In this document: piece by piece, positions 26,609 to 34,805 of the stretch
How positions within the stretch are numbered: position 1 is the stretch's first letter
Layout: every line of letters begins with the position of its first letter
Assembly (NCBI RefSeq): GCF_004310285.1
Contig: NZ_SISF01000033.1
Coordinates: forward strand, 310,001 to 374,000
Length of the DNA: 64,000 bases
Direction: 5' to 3'
From: Agrobacterium cavarae
Lineage (GTDB): Bacteria; Pseudomonadota; Alphaproteobacteria; Rhizobiales; Rhizobiaceae
Translations under genes and position numbers: made by a program
The notes under the pieces: generated by a model
Told to the model about the DNA's origin: nothing
What the model saw: the letters and a program-made list of their open reading frames with translations, nothing else
The model's database searches: none

Positions 26609-26913
26609 CAAAGCTTCCCCATCACCTGCTGGCGAAAGCCATACACCTCACGCTTGCCGGAAAGCGGCACCAGCGTCACTTCACGCTTTTGCCCCGGCTC
26701 GAAACGCACCGCCGTGCCGGCCGGAATATCCAGTCGCATGCCGCGGGCCTTGTCGCGCTCGAAGATCAGCCCGGCATTGGTTTCGAAGAAATGATAGTGG
26801 CTGCCCACCTGCACCGGGCGGTCACCGGAATTGGCCACCTCGATGGTCACCGTCGGCTGGCCGGCATTGAGCTCTATCGTGCCCTCGGCAGCAATGATCT
26901 CACCTGGTATCAT
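26608..26913 (-). CDS. ureB: urease beta subunit
   Basis: 101 aa structural subunit of the UreABC trimer. It starts MIPGEIIAAEGTIELNAG and contains the highly conserved VANSGDRPVQVGSHYHFFE and DIPAGTAVRFEPG. Its ATG overlaps the stop of the upstream membrane-protein gene in ATGA (26910-26913), and its own stop overlaps the next gene in TGATG. Confidence 0.97.
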   Translation of the reverse strand: MIPGEIIAAEGTIELNAGQPTVTIEVANSGDRPVQVGSHYHFFETNAGLIFERDKARGMRLDIPAGTAVRFEPGQKREVTLVPLSGKREVYGFRQQVMGKL

Positions 26914-27464
26914 GGTCGTGCTTCCACTGTATGGGTTTCAGTTGTGTATTTGACTTGGTTATCCATTTTTCGCACCATTTCGGGCGCAACCAAACACACT
27001 ACAAATAGGCTCAAAGAAATGCAAAACGCTACGATCCAAAAGGTGAATCTTGCTGTTTTCAAATTACCTGTCTTTTTCCGGTCATAGTACTTTACAAGTC
27101 CACTTAGACTTGTCCTGCCAAATATTTTTCGCTCTATGTGAATCTTAATATATGCTTCATGCACCTTGATCACATGAGCATGAGCTCGATAGCGAAATAT
27201 GCCGTAGCCACTTATCAAGACCGGAAAGAAGGCTGACAAAGCTAAAGCAAGCGGCCTTAAGCTCTCAGCGCTTAAGACGAGCCAATATATTAAACCGACC
27301 GCTACCATACTGAGAATTTCGAACTGGTTCATCGTTCGAATTTCTTCATCGATTCTTGTACGTGCTGCCTTCATCTCTTCTAGAAGGTATTGATAACGAA
27401 CGTCGGCACTTGCACGCACTTGGAGAGGCGTTCTGCTACCTGAAGGTTGATCATCAGCGCTCAT
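26910..27464 (-). CDS. hypothetical membrane protein between ureA and ureB
   Basis: 184 aa, not recognised as a named family. A charged N-terminus with a heptad-like helix (RYQYLLEEMKAARTRIDEEI) precedes two closely spaced helices (about 50-68 and 72-92), a basic cytoplasmic loop (HIERKIFGRTSLSGLVKYY) and a third helix (about 140-165). The DNA is clearly more AT-rich than the urease genes around it, suggesting later arrival. The ATG at 27464 has GGAAGG upstream, 21 bp after ureA; the TTG at 27470 is less likely. The stop overlaps the ureB start by four bases, so ureB translation is coupled to this gene. Confidence 0.72.
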   Translation of the reverse strand: MSADDQPSGSRTPLQVRASADVRYQYLLEEMKAARTRIDEEIRTMNQFEILSMVAVGLIYWLVLSAESLRPLALALSAFFPVLISGYGIFRYRAHAHVIKVHEAYIKIHIERKIFGRTSLSGLVKYYDRKKTGNLKTARFTFWIVAFCISLSLFVVCLVAPEMVRKMDNQVKYTTETHTVEARP

Positions 27465-27485
27465 CGACAAAGCCCTTCCGGTAGA

Positions 27486-27788
27486 TCACCTAATCGGCTC
27501 ATGCACGGTGACGAGTTTGGTGCCATCCGGGAAGGTGGCTTCCACCTGCACATCGTGGATCATCTCGGCGATGCCTTCCATGACCTGATCGCGCGAAATG
27601 ACATGGGCGCCCGCTTCCATCAGGTCAGCCACGGCGCGGCCGTCACGCGCACCTTCCACCACATAGTCGGTGATCAGCGCGATCGCCTCTGGATAATTGA
27701 GCTTGACGCCGCGTTCGAGCCGCCGGCGCGCCACCATGGCGGCCATGGAGATCAGGAGCTTGTCTTTTTCCCGGGGAGTAAGGTTCAT
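27486..27788 (-). CDS. ureA: urease gamma subunit
   Basis: 100 aa, the family length. It opens with MNLTPREKDKLLISMAAMVA and contains LNYPEAIALITDYVVEGARDG and the C-terminal FPDGTKLVTVHEPIR, all near-invariant in UreA. It lies 117 bp downstream of ureD and 21 bp before the membrane-protein gene. Confidence 0.97.
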   Translation of the reverse strand: MNLTPREKDKLLISMAAMVARRRLERGVKLNYPEAIALITDYVVEGARDGRAVADLMEAGAHVISRDQVMEGIAEMIHDVQVEATFPDGTKLVTVHEPIR

Positions 27789-27905
27789 CGTCGTCCCATT
27801 CCAGCCGAGCGTCCTTCAGGGCTTGGAAGGTACGCTCAAAATCATCCCGCCGATGCAGTCACTTAAGCCCAACATTCATCCGGCTTTAGGGGCGCTGCAC
27901 CCGCT

Positions 27906-28733
27906 TCACAGATTCCAGACTTTCGGCACTGGCGCGCCGTTGCGCAAGAGCGAAATGATAGGAAAAAGCATTTTTCTCAGGGAGAAACCGTCCTGCGCAG
28001 ACAGTCGCACGACGAGCTTCCCCTGCCATTCGCTGGCGCCGCCGCTTTCTCCGGCAAACGCTCTGATTTTAGGCAAGAGCGCCTCAGCCAGCGGCCCGAT
28101 ATAAAGGATGGTGGCGAATGCGACCCGGCCCGCGAGAACGGAAGAGTGCTGCGTCAGATCGGCAATGCGACCGTCGAGAAAAAGCTCCTCCGCATGAAAG
28201 AGCTTGCCGCCGTGACGAATGCGCCAGCGGTCCCGAAACAGCCCCTCTTCCATTGCTTCGCCCATGGCCTGACGGCCAAGCAACACCGCTTCCACAGCGA
28301 GAAACTCGGACGAGGCATGCAGATCAGCCTCCAGCCTGCGTGTCAGCGAGGCGCGATCGAAAAGGATGGTTTCCTGGGGAAGCCAGTGGAGCCGGGTGTT
28401 TTCTTCCGCTGTGACACGAACGGAGACATTCGCAGTTCCGGCAGCGGCCTTGTAGACCTTTTCGCAGGCCTGCGTGGTAACGACAAGGCTGGTGCCTGCC
28501 TTGGCATGCGCCTGCCATTCCACCTCGTCTCCCCCGGTCAAACCGCCGGAGGAATTGATGAGAATGGCTTCCATTTCATTGGAAAATGTATCGGGGAGCC
28601 TGATCTTGGCGCAGCCTTCCTGGAACAATTCATCCAGACGACTGCGCCCATCACGCGCTTTGGTTACAATGCGTCCTCGGCCACGGGCGCGTTGCGGACG
28701 GGGTTGGCTGATGCTTTCAAGGACTGGCTGCAC
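27906..28733 (-). CDS. ureD: urease accessory protein UreD (UreH)
   Basis: 275 aa, the usual size. UreD binds apo-urease and works with UreF and UreG in nickel insertion. It shows ILINSSGGLTGGDEVEW, TTQACEKVYKA, WLPQETILFD and the C-terminal KMLFPIISLLR. The start is GTG at 28733 (CGGAGACGAC upstream), which gives the family length; the frame stays open 108 bp further upstream. With this start, the first 70 bp overlap the end of the esterase gene in another frame. Confidence 0.92.
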   Translation of the reverse strand: MQPVLESISQPRPQRARGRGRIVTKARDGRSRLDELFQEGCAKIRLPDTFSNEMEAILINSSGGLTGGDEVEWQAHAKAGTSLVVTTQACEKVYKAAAGTANVSVRVTAEENTRLHWLPQETILFDRASLTRRLEADLHASSEFLAVEAVLLGRQAMGEAMEEGLFRDRWRIRHGGKLFHAEELFLDGRIADLTQHSSVLAGRVAFATILYIGPLAEALLPKIRAFAGESGGASEWQGKLVVRLSAQDGFSLRKMLFPIISLLRNGAPVPKVWNL

Positions 28734-29878
28734 GTCGTCTCCGAGGGCTTCGCGGATGCGGAAACCGCTTTCACAGAGCAATCCGTCTTCGACGTTGCGT
28801 CGACAACCATCTGCCCTTCCGTATTCTGGAAGAAATCCCACATTCTTTCGGCTGCATCAACCTGTCTTGCGCTCTCATCACCCGATGTCCTGCGGTCCAC
28901 CGCAGGCTGCGCCTTCGGCGTCACATCGCTGCCGGGCTTGCGGGTCAGAACGGCAGAAGCGGCAATGACGTCGGACTTCATCGTGGCGCGCGGCCATGCA
29001 TGATCCCAGGCGTCGATCACATAGGAATGGATGCGCGATCCGCTCTTGCAGACATCATAGGAATTGAAGGTGAAGTTGCCGAGAGACTTGCTTTTGACAG
29101 CACCCTTGCAGCCATCGAGCTCAGCCCAACGCTTCAACGCCGTCTCACCACCATACTGCCAGTAAGGCTTGCCACCGCCCTGATAGGGATTGGCTGGATC
29201 CTTCGTGCCGGCAAAGGCGATGATCGACATGGGCTTGGCCGGCGTGCAGCTTGCCATGTCCGGCCGCCAGCGGCCTTCGGCTTCCACCGGAACGCCTGCG
29301 CGAAGTGAGGCAACGAAGCCAGCCGCGGCAAAATCATTGCTGCCGCTGCACAGATATTGGGAAAGCATACGCCCGCCGCCGGAATAGCCGGAGCCATAGA
29401 AGCGCTCTTCATCGACGCAGAACTTCGACTTCACCATGGAAACCGCATCGCGGATGAAAGAGACCTCATCCAGCCCGCCCTTGCGGGTGGTCACGCCCGG
29501 CACGTTCCAGGCATGGGTACCGGGCAGATCGCCGTCGAGACTGCCCTGCAGTGCCACGACCATGACGCCCGTACGTTCGGCGACCTTGTCCCAGCCACTG
29601 CGATCCAACTGGCCGTTCGGGTTGCTGTTGCTGCCATGAAAGTCAAAAACCACCGGCACCGGCTTCGATCCATCATATGAGGATGGAACGAAATAGACGC
29701 CGTCGCGTTCTGCTCCCTGTGACATGAGCGAAAACTCATGCCGACCGGGCTTTGCCGCCTGACCACACATCGACGCCGATGCTGCGGCGCTCATGCTTGT
29801 GAGAATGGCAAACCCTGCGAACAATGTCTTGGCAGGAAATTGAAGCCGGAACGTCCGGCCAGCAACAGTCAAATTCAT
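28664..29878 (-). CDS. secreted polyhydroxybutyrate depolymerase/feruloyl-esterase-like hydrolase
   Basis: About 404 aa alpha/beta hydrolase of the LpqC / PHB-depolymerase-like group. A signal peptide (to about residue 36, SAAASASMCG) is followed by VVFDFHGSNSNPNGQ (oxyanion region), the nucleophile motif GSGYSGGGRM, an Asp in FAGTKDPANPY and the catalytic His in DAWDHAWP. The region after about residue 315 is a low-similarity, Ser/Ala-rich tail containing RMWDFFQNT. The ATG at 29878 has AAAGG upstream; longer in-frame starts encode sequence without a signal peptide. It is directly upstream of, and overlaps, ureD. The polymer or ester substrate is unknown. Confidence 0.82.
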   Translation of the reverse strand: MNLTVAGRTFRLQFPAKTLFAGFAILTSMSAAASASMCGQAAKPGRHEFSLMSQGAERDGVYFVPSSYDGSKPVPVVFDFHGSNSNPNGQLDRSGWDKVAERTGVMVVALQGSLDGDLPGTHAWNVPGVTTRKGGLDEVSFIRDAVSMVKSKFCVDEERFYGSGYSGGGRMLSQYLCSGSNDFAAAGFVASLRAGVPVEAEGRWRPDMASCTPAKPMSIIAFAGTKDPANPYQGGGKPYWQYGGETALKRWAELDGCKGAVKSKSLGNFTFNSYDVCKSGSRIHSYVIDAWDHAWPRATMKSDVIAASAVLTRKPGSDVTPKAQPAVDRRTSGDESARQVDAAERMWDFFQNTEGQMVVDATSKTDCSVKAVSASAKPSETTCSQSLKASANPVRNAPVAEDAL

Positions 29879-30048
29879 CGGCACGCCTTTATTGGCACAG
29901 TTCTCCGACAAGATGCCGGAAAATTCGCGGAATGTAAGGGATCGACGGTCGCGGCGTGCAGATGACCTCTCGGGTGTGTCTTGCATGCAGCATTCATGTT
30001 GCCAATAACACAGGACTTTGGTGAATGAAACGTAAAAACCTGCATGAA

Positions 30049-30070
30049 AGCCATGCCTGAGCGCATGGCT
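30049..30070 (-). terminator. candidate terminator downstream of urtE
   Basis: AGCCATG and CATGGCT form a 7-bp stem around an 8-base loop about 50 bases after the urtE stop. On the minus strand it is followed by TTCATGCAGGTTTTT, a delayed T-run. Confidence 0.4.
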
Positions 30071-30120
30071 GTTCACTTTATCACGGGGTTTTTATTACGG
30101 CGTGAGCAAATCCGCAGCAA

Positions 30121-30816
30121 CTATACTGTCAAATGCCGCCGCGCTTCCGGCGTGTCGAGCGTTTCCGCCGCACCTTGATGCACCACCTCGCCGCGATCCA
30201 TGATGTAGACATAGTCGGCAAGCTCGCGGCAGAAATCCAGATATTGCTCGACAAGCAGGATCGCCATGCCGGTGGAGTCCCGCAGATACTTGATGGCCCG
30301 GCCGATATCCTTGATGATCGACGGCTGAATGCCTTCGGTCGGCTCATCCAGCACCAGGATCTTCGGACGCGTCACAAGCGCCCGACCGATCGCCAGCTGC
30401 TGCTGCTGCCCACCGGAAAGATCGCCGCCGCGGCGTGACAACATGCTTTGCAGCACCGGAAACAGGCTGAAAATATCGTCGGGAATAAACCGCTCCTTGC
30501 GCGGCAACGGCGCATAGCCGCTCTCCAGATTTTCCTGCACCGTCAGCAACGGAAAGATCTCACGCCCCTGCGGCACGTATCCCACACCGCGCTTCGCCCG
30601 CTGGTAGGGTGCAAGTCCATTCAGGCTCTCGCCACCAAAGGTAATCGAGCCGCCGCTGATGGCATGCTGCCCGGTGACCGCACGCAACAGCGAACTCTTG
30701 CCCACCCCGTTGCGCCCCAGCACACAGGTGATCTTGCCCATCTCGGCATTGAGCGAGATGCCACGCAAAGCCTGCGCCGCGCCATAGTGAAGATTGATGT
30801 TTTCGACGCTTAGCAT
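30121..30816 (-). CDS. urtE: urea ABC transporter ATP-binding protein UrtE
   Basis: 231 aa LivF-type ATPase. Walker A GRNGVGKSS, signature LSGGQQQQLAIGRAL and Walker B ILVLDEPTEGIQPSII are all present; the ENINLHYGAAQALRGIS start is typical of UrtE. It is the last gene of urtABCDE. A 207-bp gap with two inverted palindromic repeats separates it from urtD, unlike the tight spacing between urtB, urtC and urtD. Confidence 0.95.
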   Translation of the reverse strand: MLSVENINLHYGAAQALRGISLNAEMGKITCVLGRNGVGKSSLLRAVTGQHAISGGSITFGGESLNGLAPYQRAKRGVGYVPQGREIFPLLTVQENLESGYAPLPRKERFIPDDIFSLFPVLQSMLSRRGGDLSGGQQQQLAIGRALVTRPKILVLDEPTEGIQPSIIKDIGRAIKYLRDSTGMAILLVEQYLDFCRELADYVYIMDRGEVVHQGAAETLDTPEARRHLTV

Positions 30817-30847
30817 GGTGTTACCTTCGGCTGCGGCTGTAATATGG

Positions 30848-30870
30848 ATCCTCGGGTCGAGCCCGAGGAT
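30848..30870. repeat. palindromic repeat, family 2 (copy 2)
   Basis: ATCCTCGGG-TCGAG-CCCGAGGAT, a 9-bp stem with 5-base loop, in the urtD-urtE spacer. It is inverted relative to copy 3 at 30958. Confidence 0.8.
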
Positions 30871-30957
30871 GACGGCAGTGGGTGGAGCGACCCTTGAGTC
30901 AAACCCATGGACAGCGCCTGAGCTCGGGGCACCCCATCAAACTCACTCTCTTCCGTC

Positions 30958-30980
30958 ATCCTCGGGCTTGACCCGAGGAT
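30958..30980. repeat. palindromic repeat, family 2 (copy 3)
   Basis: ATCCTCGGG-CTTGA-CCCGAGGAT, flanked by CCGTC and CCACGGCAG. It is the second copy in the urtD-urtE spacer and is oriented oppositely to copy 2. Confidence 0.8.
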
Positions 30981-31023
30981 CCACGGCAGCACACGCAGAC
31001 GCTCGAAAAACTCGCTCATCCCC

Positions 31024-31785
31024 TCACCGCCCCAGATAATTCTCGATAACCTTCGGATCGTTCGAAACGAAATCGATCGATCCCTCGGCCAGCACGGAGC
31101 CTTCGGCAAGGCATGTCACCTTGACGCCAAGCTCGCGGATGAAGCCCATGTCGTGTTCCACCACCACCACGGAACGGGTCTTGGCGATTTCCTTCAACAG
31201 CACTGCCGTTTCCGCCGTCTCGGCGTCCGTCATGCCCGCCACCGGTTCATCCACCAGCAGAAGCTTCGGCTCCTGCGCAAGCAGCATGCCGATTTCCAGC
31301 CACTGTTTCTGGCCGTGCGAGAGGTTCGCCGCCAAGTCATCTCGGCGGTGGCCGAGGCGCACAGTTGCGAGGATTTCCTCGATGCGCGCCTTGTCCTCTG
31401 CCGTCAGACGGTAGAACAGCGTGGCGAAGACGCCGCGTTTGCGGTTCAGCGCCAGTTCCAGATTGTCCCAGACCGTGTGGCTTTCGAACACAGTCGGCTT
31501 CTGGAATTTCCGGCCGATGCCGAGCTGGGCGATGTCCGCCTCGTCCTTCTTCGTCAGGTCGATCTGGTCTTCGAACAGCACTGTGCCGCTGTCCGGCCGC
31601 GTCTTGCCGGTGATGATGTCCATCATCGTCGTCTTGCCGGCTCCATTCGGGCCGATAATGGCGCGCAACTCGCCGGGCTCCACCACGAAGGAAAGAGAGT
31701 TCAGCGCCCGGAAGCCATCGAAGGAAACGGAAACGCCGTCGAGATAGAGCAGGCTTTTTGCTCTCGTATCAGAAACTGTGTTCAT
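31024..31785 (-). CDS. urtD: urea ABC transporter ATP-binding protein UrtD
   Basis: 253 aa LivG-type ATPase. It has Walker A GPNGAGKTT, signature LSHGQKQWLEIG (the H-G-Q-K-Q-W variant typical of UrtD) and Walker B LLLVDEPVAGMTD. The ATG at 31785 follows GAGGCGGAT, and the frame upstream overlaps urtC without similarity to the family. It begins seven bases after the urtC stop. Confidence 0.95.
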   Translation of the reverse strand: MNTVSDTRAKSLLYLDGVSVSFDGFRALNSLSFVVEPGELRAIIGPNGAGKTTMMDIITGKTRPDSGTVLFEDQIDLTKKDEADIAQLGIGRKFQKPTVFESHTVWDNLELALNRKRGVFATLFYRLTAEDKARIEEILATVRLGHRRDDLAANLSHGQKQWLEIGMLLAQEPKLLLVDEPVAGMTDAETAETAVLLKEIAKTRSVVVVEHDMGFIRELGVKVTCLAEGSVLAEGSIDFVSNDPKVIENYLGR

Positions 31786-31792
31786 ATCCGCC

Positions 31793-32962
31793 TCACTCCG
31801 CTGCCTGATGCGCCACCGCATCGTCATTGCCGGGCTTTGCCGGATTGTCTTTGGGCTTTGCACCCTTGCCGCGACGACCCGCCATAGTGTGCTGGATGGT
31901 GCCGACAATGCCCTTGGGGAAGAACAGCGTCACGGCGATGAAGAGGCCGCCCAGCGCAAAGAGCCAGAACTCGGGAAAGGCGCCGGTAAAATAGCTCTTG
32001 CCGCCATTGACCAGCAGCGCGCCGATGATTGGCCCGATCAGCGTGCCGCGACCGCCAACGGCCGTCCACACAACCACTTCGATCGAGTTGGCCGGCGCGA
32101 ATTCGCCCGGATTGATGATGCCCACCTGCGGCACGAAAAGCGCACCGGCAATGCCCGCCATCATCGCCGAAACGACGAAGGTGAAGAGCTTGATGTTTTC
32201 GACGCGAAAGCCAAGGAAGCGAACCCGGCTTTCGGCATCGCGCACACCCACCAGCACCTTGCCGAACTTGGAGTTGACGATACCGGAGGCAATCATCAGG
32301 GACAGCGCCAGCATCAGTGCGGTCATGGCAAAGAGTACCGCACGTGTGCCATCCGCCTGAACGGAAAAGCCGAGAATATCCTTGAAGTCTGTCAGGCCGT
32401 TATTGCCGCCAAAACCCATGTCGTTGCGGAAGAAGGCAAGCAGCAGTGCATAGGTCATGGCCTGGGTGATGATCGACAGGTAGACGCCATTGACGCGCGA
32501 GCGAAAGGCGAACCAGCCGAAGATGAAGGCAAGCAGACCGGGCACGACCAGCACCATCACCATGGCGAACCAGAACATATCGAAGCCGTGCCAGAACCAC
32601 GGCAGTTCCTTCCAGTTGAGGAAGACCATGAAATCCGGCAGCACCGGATCGCCATAAACGCCGCGCGAGCCGATCTGGCGCATCAGATACATGCCCATGG
32701 CATAGCCGCCGAGCGCAAAGAACGCCCCGTGGCCAAGCGAGAGAATGCCGCAATAGCCCCAGACGAGATCAAGTGCCAGCGCCAGAAGCGCGTAAGCCAG
32801 ATACTTGCCGAGCATCGACATCATATAGGTCGGCACATGCAGCGGGTTGCTGGGCGGCAAGAGCAGGTTCAGCGCCGGAATGATGAGCGCCACGGCCAGA
32901 ATGATGCCGATGGCAATCGAGATGCGGCGGTCGAGCGCGCGAAGGAGAAAGCCGGTAATCAT
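31793..32962 (-). CDS. urtC: urea ABC transporter permease UrtC
   Basis: 389 aa LivM-type permease with about ten helices. It contains LVWGYCGILSLGHGAFFALGGY, RVNGVYLSIITQAMTYALLL and the UrtC-specific FGGNNGLTDFKDILGF, plus the EAA-like loop RDAESRVRFLGF. The start ATG at 32962 overlaps the urtB stop in ATGA. An acidic/Lys-rich tail of about 30 residues follows the last helix. Confidence 0.95.
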   Translation of the reverse strand: MITGFLLRALDRRISIAIGIILAVALIIPALNLLLPPSNPLHVPTYMMSMLGKYLAYALLALALDLVWGYCGILSLGHGAFFALGGYAMGMYLMRQIGSRGVYGDPVLPDFMVFLNWKELPWFWHGFDMFWFAMVMVLVVPGLLAFIFGWFAFRSRVNGVYLSIITQAMTYALLLAFFRNDMGFGGNNGLTDFKDILGFSVQADGTRAVLFAMTALMLALSLMIASGIVNSKFGKVLVGVRDAESRVRFLGFRVENIKLFTFVVSAMMAGIAGALFVPQVGIINPGEFAPANSIEVVVWTAVGGRGTLIGPIIGALLVNGGKSYFTGAFPEFWLFALGGLFIAVTLFFPKGIVGTIQHTMAGRRGKGAKPKDNPAKPGNDDAVAHQAAE

Positions 32963-34566
32963 GCTTCGATCGCCCTTCCCTTGAGTGCGAAGAGACCGCG
33001 TGGCCGCTTCTGGATGAACAGGATGATGAGGACGAGCACGAGGATCTTGCCGAGAACGGCACCGACGGTCGGCTCCAGGAACTTGTTGAGGACACCAAGC
33101 GACAGCGCGCCGACCAGCGTTCCCCAAAGATTGCCGACACCGCCAAAGACCACGACCATGAAGCTGTCGATAATATAGCTCTGGCCAAGATTGGGCGACA
33201 CATTGTCGATCTGGCTGAGCGCGACGCCCGCAAGACCCGCAACGCCCGAGCCGAGCGCAAAGGTGAAGGCATCGACCCAGGGTGTGCGGATACCCATGGA
33301 AGAGGCCATACGCCGGTTCTGGGTCACGGCGCGCATCTGCAGGCCGAAGGACGAGCGCTTCAAAAGCAGAAGCAGAGCGAAGAACACCGACAGCGAGAAA
33401 CAGACGATCCAGACGCGGTTCCAGGTGAAATTCAGATAGCCGACGCTGAAGGAGCCGGACATCCAGCTTGGGCTGCCGACCTCGCGGTTGGTCGGCCCGA
33501 AGATGGAGCGCACGCCCTGCTGGAGGATCAGCGAAATACCCCAGGTGGCCAGCAGTGTTTCCAGCGGCCGGCCATAGAGAAAGCGGATCACGCCGCGCTC
33601 GATGACGAGACCGACAAATCCGGTGACGATAAAGGCGACCGGCAGCGCGATGGTGAGCGACCAGTCGAACAGTCCAGGGAAGTGGCTACGAATGATGTCC
33701 TGCACGATGAAGGTGGAATAGGCGCCGATCATCACCATCTCGCCATGGGCCATATTGATGATGCCCATCACGCCGAAGGTGATGGCAAGGCCGATGGCGG
33801 CAAGCAGCAGCACGGAGCCGAGAGAAAGGCCGTACCAGATATTCTGCGCGGCATCCCATAGCGCCAGCGAGGATTGGATATGCGAGATCGCCGCGTCGAT
33901 GTCCGGCTTCAGGCTGGCATCGACGGAGGATGATGCAGCCATCAGGATGCTTATGGCATCACGCCCGCCGATCGTCTTGATCGTGTCGATGGCACCGCGC
34001 TTGTCTTCAACGGAGCGGTCGGAACTCAGGAGGGAAACGGCACGCGCCTCTTCCATGCGTGCGCGAACCTGGCCGTCGGTTTCCTTGGCGAGAGCGGCTT
34101 CCAACAGCCCGAGATTTTCAGCACTCGGCGCTTTCAACACGGCGTCCGCCGCGGCAAGCCGCACGCCACGATCCGGGCTCAGCAGCGTTAGACCGCCAAG
34201 TGCTGCACGCGTGACACGGCGCAGCGTATTGTTGACCTTGATCTTCGTCACCGCCGCCTTCGGCGCTTCACCGACCGCCTCACCGGTCACCGGATCGATC
34301 AGCGTCAGATTATCGCCGGCGGGCTTGGTGAGAAACACCAGGTTGTCAGCCTTGCGAACATAGAGTTCACCGGCGGCAAGCGCTTCGAGTGCAGGCACGA
34401 CGCGTGCATCGCCGGTCGCAGCAATCTGCCCGATCAGCGCTTCAGCCTGCTTGAAGTCGGCCTTGCCCAGCGCATCGATCAACGGCTTGGCATCGCCCTG
34501 CTGGGCAAGCGCCGAAGCCGTCAGGCTGAACAAAAGGCCGATCACGGCCAACAGTCGGAAAAACAT
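32959..34566 (-). CDS. urtB: urea ABC transporter permease UrtB
   Basis: 535 aa. As usual for UrtB, a signal sequence and a helical periplasmic domain of about 220 residues (ALGKADFKQAEALIGQIAATGD, HEAT-like pattern) precede the LivH-type permease with GVMGIINMAHGEMVMIGAY and RAVTQNRRMASSMGI. It forms the channel with UrtC. It lies 239 bp downstream of urtA; that spacer carries two palindromic repeats and a hairpin. Confidence 0.95.
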   Translation of the reverse strand: MFFRLLAVIGLLFSLTASALAQQGDAKPLIDALGKADFKQAEALIGQIAATGDARVVPALEALAAGELYVRKADNLVFLTKPAGDNLTLIDPVTGEAVGEAPKAAVTKIKVNNTLRRVTRAALGGLTLLSPDRGVRLAAADAVLKAPSAENLGLLEAALAKETDGQVRARMEEARAVSLLSSDRSVEDKRGAIDTIKTIGGRDAISILMAASSSVDASLKPDIDAAISHIQSSLALWDAAQNIWYGLSLGSVLLLAAIGLAITFGVMGIINMAHGEMVMIGAYSTFIVQDIIRSHFPGLFDWSLTIALPVAFIVTGFVGLVIERGVIRFLYGRPLETLLATWGISLILQQGVRSIFGPTNREVGSPSWMSGSFSVGYLNFTWNRVWIVCFSLSVFFALLLLLKRSSFGLQMRAVTQNRRMASSMGIRTPWVDAFTFALGSGVAGLAGVALSQIDNVSPNLGQSYIIDSFMVVVFGGVGNLWGTLVGALSLGVLNKFLEPTVGAVLGKILVLVLIILFIQKRPRGLFALKGRAIEA

Positions 34567-34607
34567 GGTCCCAAGTCCCCCTTGGAGCCTCCCTCCCTCT
34601 CGACGTC

Positions 34608-34631
34608 ATCCTCGGGGCTCGACCCGAGGAT
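34608..34631. repeat. palindromic repeat, family 2 (copy 4)
   Basis: ATCCTCGGG-GCTCGA-CCCGAGGAT, 42 bp upstream of the urtB start in the urtA-urtB spacer. Confidence 0.8.
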
Positions 34632-34685
34632 CCATCACGTCAGCCAGAAACCAGCGACGCTAGAGAGAGTGAGTGTAAACAGTGG

Positions 34686-34708
34686 ATCCTCGGGTCAAGC
34701 CCGAGGAT
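34686..34708. repeat. palindromic repeat, family 2 (copy 5)
   Basis: ATCCTCGGG-TCAAG-CCCGAGGAT, flanked by GTGG and GACGGCAGTG, inverted relative to copy 4. The two copies flank about 55 bp of spacer. Confidence 0.8.
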
Positions 34709-34769
34709 GACGGCAGTGTGTAGGGCGCTTGCCCGGTCTCCCTCACCCCGGAGTTGAGCCGGAGTCCAG

Positions 34770-34791
34770 TCGAGGCGCATCAGCGCCTCGA
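34770..34791 (-). terminator. hairpin just downstream of urtA
   Basis: TCGAGGCGC-ATCA-GCGCCTCGA forms a perfect 9-bp stem 14 bases after the urtA stop, with no T-run. It probably protects the urtA mRNA end or partly stops transcription, allowing more binding protein than permease (inference). Confidence 0.55.
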
Positions 34792-34805
34792 GAAGGATCA
34801 CCAAA

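Noticed and set aside
31778..33178. 466-codon plus-strand frame opposite urtC
   Set aside because: Antisense of a clear permease gene; no similarity to any family.
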